64,000 nt of DNA from Parabacteroides chinchillae (GTDB taxonomy: Bacteria; Bacteroidota; Bacteroidia; Bacteroidales; Tannerellaceae). The notes under the pieces are model-generated. The model saw only the letters and a program-made list of their open reading frames with translations, was not told the origin of the DNA and made no database searches. Positions 35,318-45,198 of this stretch are shown in pieces. The stretch is taken from assembly GCF_900108035.1 (NCBI RefSeq), contig NZ_FNVS01000002.1:62001-126000 (forward strand). Reading direction: 5' to 3'. Position 1 is the stretch's first letter. Every line of letters begins with the position of its first letter. The position numbers and the translations under genes are program-made.

Positions 35318-36196
35318 ATGAGTAAGTATTATTACTTAATAGCCGGACTCCCCAATATTGCATTAGATGATAGCAAACTGACTTATTCTGTTGCCGAATT
35401 CAGGCAAGAGATTGATAATCAATTGTCTGATGCTGACAGGAAATTGATTGATCTGTTTTTTCTCAAGTATGAGAATCTGAACGTGATTAATCATGCCAAA
35501 TATCCGGACAGAGACCCTGATCCTCGGGGAAGGATTACGTACGACGAATTCAACGAACTTTATAAGGCGTTGAAAGAAGAAGAAAAACCTCCTAAAAACA
35601 ATAACATACCTTCTTATTTCGTTGAATTTTTCAAGCTTTATTTGGCAGAAGAAGCTAAGGAAAATAAAGGAGAAAAGGAGTATATTTCGTGGGAAGACCG
35701 TTTGGCTGCTCTATATTATTCATACGCGATGGATTGCGGGAATGCTTTTGTAAGAGAGTGGTTTGAACTTAACCTGAATATAAACAATATGCTAACGGCC
35801 ATTACTTGCCGTAAATATGGTTTTGATAAGGCGGGTTATATCGTGGGGCATAATGACGTTGCAGAAAGTATTCGTACTTCTAATGCGCGCGATTTCGGAT
35901 TAGGCGATACTATAGATTATTTACCCGAACTACAGCGGATAGCAGAAGAATCGGATCTTATAGTACGTGAAAAAAAAGTAGATATTCTGAAATGGAAATG
36001 GCTTGACGATAACACGTTTTTTAAAACGTTTGATATAGAAAGTGTATTTGCTTATCTGTTGAAGCTGGAAATGATAGAACGTTGGGTAACTTTGGATAAA
36101 AATACAGGCGAGAAAACGTTCCGTGAAATAATAGGCGCAATGAAGAAGGGAAGTGAAAATGCGTTGGAAGAATTTAAAAGAAACAATAATAAATAA
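35318..36196 (+). CDS. DUF2764 protein of the V-ATPase operon
   Basis: A 292-residue protein starting MSKYYYLIAGLPNIALDDSK, the DUF2764 signature start. The family is found between subunits E and A in bacterial V-ATPase operons that lack subunits C and F, so it may replace the C/d-type central connector; this is inference. It starts 3 nt after subunit E and ends 2 nt before subunit A. Confidence 0.85.
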   Translation: MSKYYYLIAGLPNIALDDSKLTYSVAEFRQEIDNQLSDADRKLIDLFFLKYENLNVINHAKYPDRDPDPRGRITYDEFNELYKALKEEEKPPKNNNIPSYFVEFFKLYLAEEAKENKGEKEYISWEDRLAALYYSYAMDCGNAFVREWFELNLNINNMLTAITCRKYGFDKAGYIVGHNDVAESIRTSNARDFGLGDTIDYLPELQRIAEESDLIVREKKVDILKWKWLDDNTFFKTFDIESVFAYLLKLEMIERWVTLDKNTGEKTFREIIGAMKKGSENALEEFKRNNNK

Positions 36197-36198
36197 TT

Positions 36199-37956
36199 AT
36201 GGCTACGAAAGGAATTGTAAAAGGAATCGTATCCAACCTGGTAACCGTTGAGGTGGATGGGCCGGTTTCTCAAAATGAAATCTGTTACATTTCCGTCGGA
36301 GGTGTGAAACTGATGTCGGAAGTAATTAAAGTAATAGGTAAGAATGCCTTTGTACAGGTGTTTGAAAGTACACGTGGTATGCGGGTAGGTGATGAGGCCG
36401 AATTCCAGGGACACATGTTAGAGGTAACGTTGGGACCGGGCATGTTGTCGCGTAATTATGACGGTTTGCAGAATGACCTGGATAAGATGGATGGTGTTTT
36501 CCTGAAGCGTGGAGAATATACATTTGCGCTTGATAATGATAAAAAGTGGGATTTCAAACCATTGGCGAAAGCCGGGGATAAGGTTGTTGCCGGTGACTGG
36601 TTGGGTGAAGTGGATGAAAACTTCCAACCTCATAAAATTATGGTGCCTTTTACATTTCAAGGTACATTTACTGTAAAGTCCGTAATTGCGGCCGGGCAAT
36701 ATACCATCAACGAAACGATAGCTGTCCTTACAGACGAAAATGGTAACGATATTAATGTTACTATGATCCAGAAATGGCCGGTAAAGAAAGCTATTACCTG
36801 CTATAAAGAAAAACCCCGTCCCTATAAATTGCTGGAAACAGGCGTTCGTACGATAGACACTGTTAACCCGATCGTGGAAGGTGGTACCGGTTTTATTCCC
36901 GGACCTTTTGGTACAGGCAAAACTGTACTTCAGCATGCTATTTCCAAACAGGCTGAAGCTGATATTGTAATTATTGCTGCCTGCGGTGAACGTGCAAATG
37001 AGGTTGTGGAAATCTTTACTGAATTTCCTGAATTAGTAGACCCTCATACGGGACGTAAGCTGATGGAACGTACCATTATTATTGCAAATACATCCAACAT
37101 GCCAGTTGCTGCACGTGAAGCTTCTGTATATACGGCAATGACAATTGCAGAATATTACCGTAGTATGGGATTGAAAGTTTTGCTAATGGCGGACTCTACT
37201 TCCCGTTGGGCACAGGCGTTGCGTGAAATGTCCAATCGTTTGGAAGAACTTCCCGGACCGGATGCGTTTCCTATGGACTTGTCGGCTATTGTGGCAAATT
37301 TCTATGCCCGCGCAGGTTTCGTACACTTAAATAATAATGCAACAGGATCTGTAACGTTTATTGGTACGGTATCTCCGGCCGGCGGTAACTTAAAGGAACC
37401 CGTAACAGAGAATACGAAAAAAGTAGCTCGTTGTTTCTATGCGCTGGAGCAGGAACGTGCAGACCGTAAACGTTATCCGGCTGTAAATCCGATTGACAGC
37501 TATTCCAAGTATCTCGAATATCCCGAATTTCAAGAATATATAGCAAAACATATTTCTCCTGCCTGGATCGAGAAAGTAAATGAAATCAAAACCCGTATGT
37601 TGCGTGGTAAGGAAATTGCCGAGCAAATCAATATTTTGGGTGACGATGGAGTTCCTGTTGAATATCACGTTACATTTTGGAAGTCTGAACTTATAGACTT
37701 TGTTATTTTACAGCAGGACGCTTTTGATACAATTGACGCCGTAACTCCACTGGCCCGTCAGGAATTTATGCTGGATAAGGTAGTAAATATCTGTCGTGCT
37801 GATTTTAAGTTTGATACTTTCCTGGAAGTTATGGATTATTTTAAGAAGATGATTAATATCTTCAAACAGATGAACTATTCCGAATATGAAAGTGACCAGT
37901 TTAAAAAGTTCAATGCAGAACTGGATGCTTTGGTTAAGGAGCGAGTTGAACAATGA
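36199..37956 (+). CDS. V-type ATPase catalytic subunit A
   Basis: A 585-residue catalytic subunit. The P-loop is GPFGTGKT (235-242), followed by the catalytic Glu in CGERANEVVEI, and PGPDAFPMDLSAIVANFYAR. The extra A-type insertion (about 110-190) that separates subunit A from F-ATPase beta is present. It hydrolyses or makes ATP on the cytosolic head. Confidence 0.97.
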   Translation: MATKGIVKGIVSNLVTVEVDGPVSQNEICYISVGGVKLMSEVIKVIGKNAFVQVFESTRGMRVGDEAEFQGHMLEVTLGPGMLSRNYDGLQNDLDKMDGVFLKRGEYTFALDNDKKWDFKPLAKAGDKVVAGDWLGEVDENFQPHKIMVPFTFQGTFTVKSVIAAGQYTINETIAVLTDENGNDINVTMIQKWPVKKAITCYKEKPRPYKLLETGVRTIDTVNPIVEGGTGFIPGPFGTGKTVLQHAISKQAEADIVIIAACGERANEVVEIFTEFPELVDPHTGRKLMERTIIIANTSNMPVAAREASVYTAMTIAEYYRSMGLKVLLMADSTSRWAQALREMSNRLEELPGPDAFPMDLSAIVANFYARAGFVHLNNNATGSVTFIGTVSPAGGNLKEPVTENTKKVARCFYALEQERADRKRYPAVNPIDSYSKYLEYPEFQEYIAKHISPAWIEKVNEIKTRMLRGKEIAEQINILGDDGVPVEYHVTFWKSELIDFVILQQDAFDTIDAVTPLARQEFMLDKVVNICRADFKFDTFLEVMDYFKKMINIFKQMNYSEYESDQFKKFNAELDALVKERVEQ

Positions 37957-37980
37957 TAACCGTCAGCTAAAAATAATGTT

Positions 37981-39300
37981 ATGGCAACAAAAGCATTTCA
38001 AAAAATATATACGAAAATTACCCAGATAACAAAAGCTACCTGTTCGTTGAAAGCAACAGGTGTCGGGTATGATGAGTTGGCTTCCGTTGATGGAAAACTG
38101 GCTCAGGTAGTAAAGATTATCGGCGACGAAGTTACGCTGCAGGTGTTTTCCGGAACAGAAGGTATTCGTACAAACGCAGAAGTAGTGTTTATGGGTAAAG
38201 CTCCTTCTTTGAAAGTTGGAGATCAGTTGGCAGGCCGTTTCTTTAATGCTTATGGTGATCCGATCGATGGCGGTCCGGTTCCCGAAGGAAAAGAAGTGGA
38301 AATTGGCGGTCCGTCTGTAAACCCGGTTCGTCGTCAACAACCTTCAGAGTTGATCGCTACAGGTATTGCCGGCATCGACTTGAACAATACATTGGTGACA
38401 GGACAGAAGATTCCGTTTTTTGCCGATCCAGACCAACCTTTTAACCAAGTAATGGCTATGGTAGCATTACGTGCTCAGTCAGATAAGATTATCTTAGGTG
38501 GTATGGGGATGACAAATGATGACTACCTGTTTTTCAAGAATACATTTAGCAATGCCGGTGCGTTGGACCGTATCGTTAGTTTTATCAATACAACGGAAGA
38601 CCCTTCCGTAGAACGTATCTTGATTCCGGATATGGCTCTTTCTGCCGCCGAATATTTTGCAGTTCAGAAGAATGAAAAAGTATTGGTGTTGTTGACGGAT
38701 ATGACTAACTATGCCGATGCTTTGGCTATTGTGTCTAACCGTATGGATCAGATTCCTTCAAAAGACTCAATGCCGGGTTCTTTATATTCTGACCTGGCTA
38801 AGATTTATGAAAAGGCAGTTCAGTTCCCGGCAGGTGGTTCTATTACGATTATTGCTGTAACTACATTGTCTGGCGGCGATATTACGCATGCAGTGCCTGA
38901 TAATACCGGTTATATTACGGAAGGCCAGTTGTATCTTCGTCGTGACAGTGACGTAGGTAAGGTTATTGTAGACCCATTCCGAAGCTTATCACGTTTGAAA
39001 CAGTTGGTAACAGGAAAGAAAACGCGTGAAGATCATCCTCAGGTAATGAATGCGGCAGTCCGTTTGTACGCCGATGCCGCCAATGCGAAGACTAAGCTTG
39101 AAAATGGTTTTGACCTGACTGACTACGACAACCGTACATTGGCATTTGCAAAAGATTATTCATCAAAATTGCTTGCTATTGATGTTAATTTGGATACAAC
39201 AGAAATGCTTGATGTTGCATGGAATTTGTTTGCACATTATTTCACTCCGGAAGAAGTAAATATTAAGCAGGCGCTGGTAGATAAATATTGGCCGAAATAA
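37981..39300 (+). CDS. V-type ATPase subunit B
   Basis: A 439-residue non-catalytic head subunit. It lacks a P-loop, as expected, and has the B-type motifs GDPIDGGPVP, PIFADPDQPF-like KIPFFADPDQPFNQ, and MPGSLYSDLAKIYEKA. It pairs with subunit A in the hexamer. 24 nt after subunit A. Confidence 0.96.
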   Translation: MATKAFQKIYTKITQITKATCSLKATGVGYDELASVDGKLAQVVKIIGDEVTLQVFSGTEGIRTNAEVVFMGKAPSLKVGDQLAGRFFNAYGDPIDGGPVPEGKEVEIGGPSVNPVRRQQPSELIATGIAGIDLNNTLVTGQKIPFFADPDQPFNQVMAMVALRAQSDKIILGGMGMTNDDYLFFKNTFSNAGALDRIVSFINTTEDPSVERILIPDMALSAAEYFAVQKNEKVLVLLTDMTNYADALAIVSNRMDQIPSKDSMPGSLYSDLAKIYEKAVQFPAGGSITIIAVTTLSGGDITHAVPDNTGYITEGQLYLRRDSDVGKVIVDPFRSLSRLKQLVTGKKTREDHPQVMNAAVRLYADAANAKTKLENGFDLTDYDNRTLAFAKDYSSKLLAIDVNLDTTEMLDVAWNLFAHYFTPEEVNIKQALVDKYWPK

Positions 39301-39376
39301 TTCCTTCCGAACGAAATTGGAATTTCTCCCGAGAGAAGTTTGATTTTTTTCCGAATGGAATCTAAAATATATAAAT

Positions 39377-40000
39377 ATGGCAATAAAGTTTCAATATAAT
39401 AAAACATCACTTCAGCAACTGGAAAAGCAACTGAAGATGCGTGAACGTTCCCTGCCTACTATTAAGAGCAAGGAAAGTGCGTTGCGTATCGAAGTGAAGC
39501 GAACCAAAGATGAAGCGAATAGATTGGAACTTCAGCTGGAACAAGAGATTCAGAGTTATGAAGACATGGTTGCTTTGTGGAATGAGTTTAATCCTGAATT
39601 GATTAAAGTGCAGGATGTGACTCTTTCGACAAAGAAAATAGCCGGTGTGGTTGTTCCTATACTCGACGAAATAAAGTTTGAAATAGGACACTATAGTCTT
39701 TTTAATGCTCCTGCCTGGTATACCGACGGTATCGAGTTGCTGAAAAAATTGGCTCGTACGGGTATTGAAGCAGAGTTTTCGAATATGAAGCTGGAGTTGT
39801 TGGAGCATGCCAGGAAAAAGACTACTCAAAAAGTAAACCTTTTTGAAAAAGTGCAGATTCCGGGCTATAAAGATGCGATTCGTAAAGTGAAACGGTTTAT
39901 GGAAGATGAAGAGAGTCTTTCTAAATCTTCACAAAAGATCATGCGGTCTAATCAGGAAAAACGTAAGGCAAAAGAAGAAAAAGAGGAGGCTGAAGTATGA
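39377..40000 (+). CDS. V-type ATPase subunit D (rotor shaft)
   Basis: A 207-residue coiled-coil protein with the subunit D start QYNKTSLQQLEKQLKMRERS and the ending of two long helices (ALEHARKK region at 150-165, then YKDAIRKVKRFMEDEE). It forms the central rotating shaft. A 76-nt gap separates it from subunit B; the gap includes a weak TTCTC/GAGAA hairpin before a T-run and might trim expression of the membrane genes. It overlaps subunit I by 4 nt. Confidence 0.9.
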   Translation: MAIKFQYNKTSLQQLEKQLKMRERSLPTIKSKESALRIEVKRTKDEANRLELQLEQEIQSYEDMVALWNEFNPELIKVQDVTLSTKKIAGVVVPILDEIKFEIGHYSLFNAPAWYTDGIELLKKLARTGIEAEFSNMKLELLEHARKKTTQKVNLFEKVQIPGYKDAIRKVKRFMEDEESLSKSSQKIMRSNQEKRKAKEEKEEAEV

Positions 40001-41817
40001 TAGTAAAGATGAGCAAATATGCCTATATGGTATACCATAAGGAATATGATACCTTTCTGAGCTTATTGCGTGAACTGGGGGTTGTCCATATCCGGGAAAC
40101 AAAATCTATTACTGATGATGACAACCTTCAAAAACTTCTGTCTGAACGCAAAAGGGTTAATGTCTTGATGCGTTTCTTTAAGAATCTGCATGCTTCAGAA
40201 AAGGATATTAAGTTAGCTCCGGCCCGTGAACTTGACAAAAAGGATGGTTTGAAGTTGCTTGATAAAATAGAAGAACTGCAAGAAAAGAAAACTCAACTTG
40301 TAGCTTATAAGCAATCTCTGGAAAAGGATATTGACTATATGTCGATATGGGGCGAGTTTAGTTATCAAAATATTAATCGTCTGAAAAGAGCCGGATATGA
40401 TATTACTTTTTTTTCTTGTCCGACAGCTAAATATGAACCGGTTTGGGGTGAATTATATAATGCATTTCTCATAAATAATTTTCAGTCGATTACCTATTTT
40501 GTAACAATAACTAAAGAAGGTACATTGATTGATATCGATGCCGACCGTCCTAAAATGCCGGCAATGGGAATAGCTAAATTGAATATCCGCTACAAGCAAT
40601 GTCTTCAAGAAATTAAAGATGTTGAAAATGAGCTGAAACGGATGGCCGTCGATGATTATAATACGTTGGATGCTTTTGACCGGAGTTTGCAAAACGAGTT
40701 TAATTTAGCAAATGCTTTAGTTCAAACGGATAAACAAGCTGGTGACAAGTTGATGTTATTGGAAGGATGGGTTCCTACAGAAAATGCACCGGCGATGGAA
40801 GCAGGTTTGGAAAAACACGGATATTTCTTCCACGCTTTGGAAATAGAGGAAGGTGATTCTGTTCCTATCAAATTACGTAATAATAAGTTCAGCAAACTAT
40901 ACGAACCGATTACACGTATGTTTTCGTTGCCTAATTATACGGAATTTGATCCCACACCTTTCTTTGCCCCATTTTTCATGTTGTTTTTCGGGCTTTGCTT
41001 TGGTGACGGAGGATATGGCCTGTTAGTGCTTATAGTTTGTACGATTCTGAAAAGAAAGGTAAATCCTGACTTTAAACCCTATTTGACCTTATTCCAATAT
41101 TTGGGATTAGCGGCGGTTATTGTTGGTACTTGTACAGGTTCATTCTTTGGTATAGAATTGGCAAAGGTTCCTGCATTTTCAGCCGTTAAGGAGTACTTTG
41201 TGAATAGTGATAATCTGATGACATTCTCAATTATTATCGGATTGGTTCAGATTATATTTGGTAAAGCTGTTGCAGCTTTAAAAACAATGTCTCAGAAAGG
41301 TACGAAATATGGTGTTGCTCCATTTGCATGGGTGTTCATTATCACGGCCTTGTGTTGTGTGTTTGGTCTTCCTATGTTGAATGTTCATTTACCGGAAATA
41401 GTATCTGATATCTTCCTTGGAATTGCCGGATTAGGGTTGCTGGTTGCGTTCCTTTACAATACGCCGGGCAAGAATGTATTCCTGAATTTCGGAACCGGAT
41501 TATGGAACACTTATAATATGGCCTCCGGGCTATTGGGTGATACACTATCTTATATCCGTTTGTTTGCAATTGGACTGACCGGCTCCATTTTAGGAGGCGT
41601 GTTTAATTCACTGGCTGTGGATATGACGGAAGGTATGAATATTGTAGCACGTATTATCTGTATGTTACTGATCCTTCTGGTAGGACATTCGATAAATATA
41701 GGTTTGTGTACCATTAGTTCATTGGTGCATCCGCTTCGTCTTATTTTCGTTGAGTATTATAAAAATGCTGAATTTGAAGGTGGCGGTAAGGAATACAAAC
41801 CTTTTAAACAATTATAA
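39997..41817 (+). CDS. V-type ATPase subunit I (a-type)
   Basis: A 606-residue protein. Residues 1-320 form the soluble stator arm with coiled coils; residues 320-606 form about seven to eight membrane segments (FFAPFFMLFFGLCFGDGGYG; LLGDTLSYIRLFAIGLTGSI carries the conserved Arg that meets the ring). The start ATG overlaps the end of subunit D (ATGA). The C-terminal VHPLRLIFVEYYKNAEFEGG is the family end. Confidence 0.95.
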   Translation: MIVKMSKYAYMVYHKEYDTFLSLLRELGVVHIRETKSITDDDNLQKLLSERKRVNVLMRFFKNLHASEKDIKLAPARELDKKDGLKLLDKIEELQEKKTQLVAYKQSLEKDIDYMSIWGEFSYQNINRLKRAGYDITFFSCPTAKYEPVWGELYNAFLINNFQSITYFVTITKEGTLIDIDADRPKMPAMGIAKLNIRYKQCLQEIKDVENELKRMAVDDYNTLDAFDRSLQNEFNLANALVQTDKQAGDKLMLLEGWVPTENAPAMEAGLEKHGYFFHALEIEEGDSVPIKLRNNKFSKLYEPITRMFSLPNYTEFDPTPFFAPFFMLFFGLCFGDGGYGLLVLIVCTILKRKVNPDFKPYLTLFQYLGLAAVIVGTCTGSFFGIELAKVPAFSAVKEYFVNSDNLMTFSIIIGLVQIIFGKAVAALKTMSQKGTKYGVAPFAWVFIITALCCVFGLPMLNVHLPEIVSDIFLGIAGLGLLVAFLYNTPGKNVFLNFGTGLWNTYNMASGLLGDTLSYIRLFAIGLTGSILGGVFNSLAVDMTEGMNIVARIICMLLILLVGHSINIGLCTISSLVHPLRLIFVEYYKNAEFEGGGKEYKPFKQL

Positions 41818-41852
41818 ATAGTAATTTAAGTAACAACAAAAGAATAAATTAA

Positions 41853-42323
<471 letters not shown>

Positions 42324-42345
42324 TTAAATTAAAGAATAGGTTTTG

Positions 42346-42378
42346 AAGAAAGGCTTCCCAAAAGGAAGCCTTTCTTTG
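42346..42378 (+). terminator. Terminator of the V-ATPase operon
   Basis: Perfect 13-bp stem AAGAAAGGCTTCC (42346-42358) with GGAAGCCTTTCTT (42364-42376), loop CAAAA, followed by T. Confidence 0.9.
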
Positions 42379-42473
42379 TTGTTTAAAAAGGGGAAATATG
42401 TCCTTATAGTTGTTTCAAAAAGTGGAATATTAAGTTATTGACAAAGGAAAATATACATTTCAAATATTAATTT

Positions 42474-42517
42474 TTTGAGTACATTCTTTTAGATTCATCT
42501 TTGTAAGGTAAGCTTAC
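42474..42517 (+). promoter_or_regulatory. Promoter of the 83-residue gene with GTAAGCTTAC palindrome
   Basis: -33 element TTTG (42474-42477), 18-nt spacer, -7 box CATCTTTG (42496-42503), then 4 nt and the palindrome GTAAGCTTAC (42508-42517), which lies at about +1. The same palindrome at the same distance follows the -7 box of the DUF2589 operon at 46979. Likely a shared operator. Confidence 0.6.
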
Positions 42518-42553
42518 AAAAGGATAAAAGTTTAATTTTTTAAGATTATTGTT

Positions 42554-42805
42554 ATGAATGTAGATTTTTCAAAGCCGTTATATATTCAATCATCTAAAAC
42601 AGGATCTGGAGGTGGTGTTGTAAACTGTCAGAAAGGTATGGAAGATACAGGAAAGTTTAATATTAAAGCACAAAGTGACGGTACTGTAACTATCGAGTCT
42701 GTAAAATATCCGGGCGTATATTTACGAATGGATGGCAGTGGTATTCGTTCGTTTGCCGGTGCAGGAGCAGGAAATTTTTTGTTTTGTAATAGTAGTTTGA
42801 TGTAA
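42554..42805 (+). CDS. Small beta-rich protein of 83 residues, trefoil-like
   Basis: No signal peptide. The start MNVDFSKPLYIQSSKTGSGG is followed by beta-strand repeats (FNIKAQSDGTVTIESVKYPG, then VYLRMDGSGI) that resemble one lobe of a beta-trefoil or AbfB-type carbohydrate-binding fold. Gly-rich end. Function unknown. It shares a palindrome with the minus-strand DUF2589 operon, so the two are probably co-regulated and may work together. It has its own promoter and terminator. Confidence 0.65.
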   Translation: MNVDFSKPLYIQSSKTGSGGGVVNCQKGMEDTGKFNIKAQSDGTVTIESVKYPGVYLRMDGSGIRSFAGAGAGNFLFCNSSLM

Positions 42806-42838
42806 AAGCGATGTCAGAGAATAGCTCTGGCATCGCTT
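42806..42838 (+). terminator. Terminator after the 83-residue gene
   Basis: Stem of 14 bp, AAGCGATGTCAGAG (42806-42819) with CTCTGGCATCGCTT (42825-42838), loop AATAG, one G-U pair. Starts at the stop codon. Confidence 0.8.
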
Positions 42839-42859
42839 ATTAAATTCCAGATATTCCAA

Positions 42860-42875
42860 ATAGCTTTCACCGAGC
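42860..42875 (+). promoter_or_regulatory. 16-bp repeat ATAGCTTTCACCGAGC, copy 1
   Basis: Identical to the minus-strand sequence at 47449-47464 upstream of the LytTR gene; GATATT also precedes both. No gene follows on this strand. The rest of 42876-43102 is AT-rich with a nested inverted repeat at 42896-42931 (AATTTGAT/ATCAAATT outside, TTCAAC/GTTGAA inside), which might be a short RNA or terminator. Confidence 0.5.
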
Positions 42876-43102
42876 ATTGTTAGTAGAATATTAAGAATTT
42901 GATTCAACTTTGTTGAAAATCGGATCAAATTAATGGTAATTATACTATATAATTGAATTAAAGATTATACTCGTTGTGCAGTTGTGTCAAAATATTATGT
43001 TGATTTGTATGTCATTATTTTGTCATAATTATAATATTCATGTAATTCATGATCTTCTATAGATATAATTTTTTTGAAATGAAGAATAAAAGATAAGGTT
43101 AC

Positions 43103-43906
43103 TTATTTTTGCTTTGTCAGTTCTTCGTATGCACTTTTTAATTTCAGATGGTATTGGTGCTTTTCATAGCTGGGACCATTATATCCTTTTGCAAAATTTG
43201 CCCAGTCTTTGTCGATTAAGAATTGAGCTAATTTAGACTTATGTAGGAATATAATGAAGTGGCGGAGTTGATTTTGTTCGCTCTTTTTTTCTTTTTCCAT
43301 AAAAACGATTACACTTTTTTCTCCGCATAATTTATGATTGCTGCCCATAATTTGACCAATGCCGGAACTGATGCTCATCAAGGCTGCTACTTCATGAATC
43401 TTCATGGCTTCATTTAAACGGTCATACTCTTTTATTCCTCCTTTATAAAGCTCTTGATTCCATGTTGGAGATAATATATTAGGATGTTCTTTTTGTAAAG
43501 GGACAGGATCAATGCCGACATTTTTTAGTTCTCTCCAGAAATGATGAGCTTCAAAAAGTATTACAGGCTTACCCGGAGCCAAAAAACCACCACGTCCGCC
43601 GGTTTCAACTTTTAGAACGGCTTTGAGGCATGCCGGTTCCACATCTAACATATTTGCTGCTAAAATAATATCTTCTTCAGTTATTTTTTCTTGTGCAGGT
43701 CTGTTGGAAAATGTCAGAGCATCCCAGCATACAATACCCACAATGCCGTCGGTATCCAGGTTATGTTTACTTTGAAACAGAATGACATTTTCACGTGTGG
43801 CTTCATCGAATGTACCATTTATTTCTTGTTTATATTCGTTTTGAAGTAATAGCTCCTGAAGATAACGGACATCTTTACCTGTATTGCTTAATTTTATCGT
43901 TTTCAT
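43103..43906 (-). CDS. Peptidoglycan-binding N-acetylmuramidase without signal peptide
   Basis: A 267-residue protein. Residues 1-66 are a PG_binding_1 domain (LSNTGKDVRYLQELLLQNEY; FQSKHNLDTDGIVGIVCWDA). Residues 75-265 match the N-acetylmuramidase family formerly DUF3380, with a catalytic Glu candidate Glu101 in VLKVETGGRGG and Glu119 in ILFEAHHFW. This layout is typical of phage endolysins, but no holin or phage gene is near. There is no signal peptide, so release needs another route. It is last of the DUF2589 operon. Confidence 0.8.
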   Translation of the reverse strand: MKTIKLSNTGKDVRYLQELLLQNEYKQEINGTFDEATRENVILFQSKHNLDTDGIVGIVCWDALTFSNRPAQEKITEEDIILAANMLDVEPACLKAVLKVETGGRGGFLAPGKPVILFEAHHFWRELKNVGIDPVPLQKEHPNILSPTWNQELYKGGIKEYDRLNEAMKIHEVAALMSISSGIGQIMGSNHKLCGEKSVIVFMEKEKKSEQNQLRHFIIFLHKSKLAQFLIDKDWANFAKGYNGPSYEKHQYHLKLKSAYEELTKQK

Positions 43907-43913
43907 AATATGT

Positions 43914-44333
43914 CTATGTTGTTATAAATCTAATTTCAGAAAAAATTGGTTTTAAATCGGGAATTTTTACTTTTAGTATAGCTACTGTATTTTTGTGTAT
44001 ATTTCCGACTTTATCAGATAACTCAATATAGCCTTTCCCGTTTGGGAAAGTTACACTGTAATATAAGTAATCGGCCGCTTTACGTGTTTCTAAAAGCCGT
44101 TGATCACACATGCGGAGGAAAAAAAGATAAGCATCTGTAAAGCTGCTTACTTTAATAATCCTTATTTCCGGATGTCGTTTGCTTTTAGCCTTACCAATCG
44201 GAGATTGATTTTTTAAAAGGAAATAGATTGTTTTTTGGTAACATCCATTTCCTTTTTGGTGATCGTTTTTTCCTTTACGGCTGACTAATTGCCATATATG
44301 CATCTTTAATTTACGAAAGAAATCAAATCCCAT
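43914..44333 (-). CDS. Hypothetical protein, 139 residues
   Basis: Basic N-terminal half (MGFDFFRKLKMHIWQLVSRK then a GKNDHQKGNGCYQK stretch) and a mixed C-terminal half (ETRKAADYLYYSVTFPNGKG). No recognised domain, signal or membrane segment. It sits 7 nt before the muramidase and 5 nt after the zinc ribbon gene. It could be a partner or immunity protein of the muramidase, which is only a guess. Confidence 0.65.
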   Translation of the reverse strand: MGFDFFRKLKMHIWQLVSRKGKNDHQKGNGCYQKTIYFLLKNQSPIGKAKSKRHPEIRIIKVSSFTDAYLFFLRMCDQRLLETRKAADYLYYSVTFPNGKGYIELSDKVGNIHKNTVAILKVKIPDLKPIFSEIRFITT

Positions 44334-44338
44334 TTTTA

Positions 44339-44575
44339 TTATCTGTTAAAATGACTTTTCTTTTCAAGATTATCTTGAGCTTGTTTTACTTTTCGTAAAG
44401 CATCTATTGCGGGTTTGGACTTTGTCCGGTCTATCGTCAGTTGTAGATGACACGAAGGACATTGTAATCCTCGGGATGTAATTAATTCATAGATTGATGT
44501 ATGAATAAATTTTCCACATTGCGGGCATTTGAGCCCGACTTTTTGCTCACGGGCATTGTCTTCTATATTTGCCAT
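44339..44575 (-). CDS. Zinc ribbon protein, 78 residues
   Basis: Two CxxC pairs: CPQC at 17-20 and CPSC at 39-42, fitting a zinc ribbon, with a charged helical tail (DALRKVKQAQDNLEKKSHFN). Its ATG shares one base with the stop of the preceding DUF2589 gene (TAATG), so translation is coupled. The role could be binding nucleic acid or holding an assembly together. Confidence 0.75.
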   Translation of the reverse strand: MANIEDNAREQKVGLKCPQCGKFIHTSIYELITSRGLQCPSCHLQLTIDRTKSKPAIDALRKVKQAQDNLEKKSHFNR

Positions 44576-45189
44576 TATTTACCTCCTTCTTCTTCGGTTA
44601 CCTCTTCAACTTCAATATCCTCTACTTGTACATTGTTTGCCGTTAAATGGAGTAAGTTTGATAATCCGGCGGGCATATCGGCCTGACGCATTTTAACCCT
44701 GATTTTCATGTTGGCTGATAAGCTTTGCTGGATATTACCGGAATTTGTTCCGTCACTTTGTTTAGGTGCTAATGATGCACGAAGTTTGAATCCTCCATTA
44801 TTATCCTCACTGACACTTTTTCCTTCTTCTGTAGAGAAATGTTCTTCAGTAGTCTCTGTTAACGCATCTAGAATTTTGATGTCAAAGTCGAAATCGGCTT
44901 CTTGAATTTGTAGTAGAGGTAGAGGTACGAGTGTTAACAATGGAATGCTTACACTTTGCTGTTTATTTCCATTCACATCTTGATTGGTATAATTGAAAGT
45001 CAGCATCCGTATTTTTCCTGTTTTACCTGTTGCCGGATCGTATGAATCAAAAGCTATTTTCATCAGATAATCCAGATAACTACGGGACGATAACGCATCG
45101 GCTTCAATAGTTGCAATTAACGGACCTGCTATTAATTGCTGTAGTTCCATTACCTGGCTGCTATTGGTTCTTTTCTTTTTATCTTCCAT
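44575..45189 (-). CDS. DUF2589-like protein, 204 residues
   Basis: Paralogue of the 291-residue protein at 46042. Shared elements: LIAGPLIATIEADALSS (compare IIGGPLQACIEAQAMAA), IPLLTLVPLPLLQIQEADFD (compare VPLLTIVPIPYIAI), and MPAGLSNLLHLTA (compare MPAGLAKVLELLG). No signal peptide. The end is very acidic (VEDIEVEEVTEEEGGK). The family has no known function. Confidence 0.75.
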   Translation of the reverse strand: MEDKKKRTNSSQVMELQQLIAGPLIATIEADALSSRSYLDYLMKIAFDSYDPATGKTGKIRMLTFNYTNQDVNGNKQQSVSIPLLTLVPLPLLQIQEADFDFDIKILDALTETTEEHFSTEEGKSVSEDNNGGFKLRASLAPKQSDGTNSGNIQQSLSANMKIRVKMRQADMPAGLSNLLHLTANNVQVEDIEVEEVTEEEGGK

Positions 45190-45198
45190 AACTTTTGT

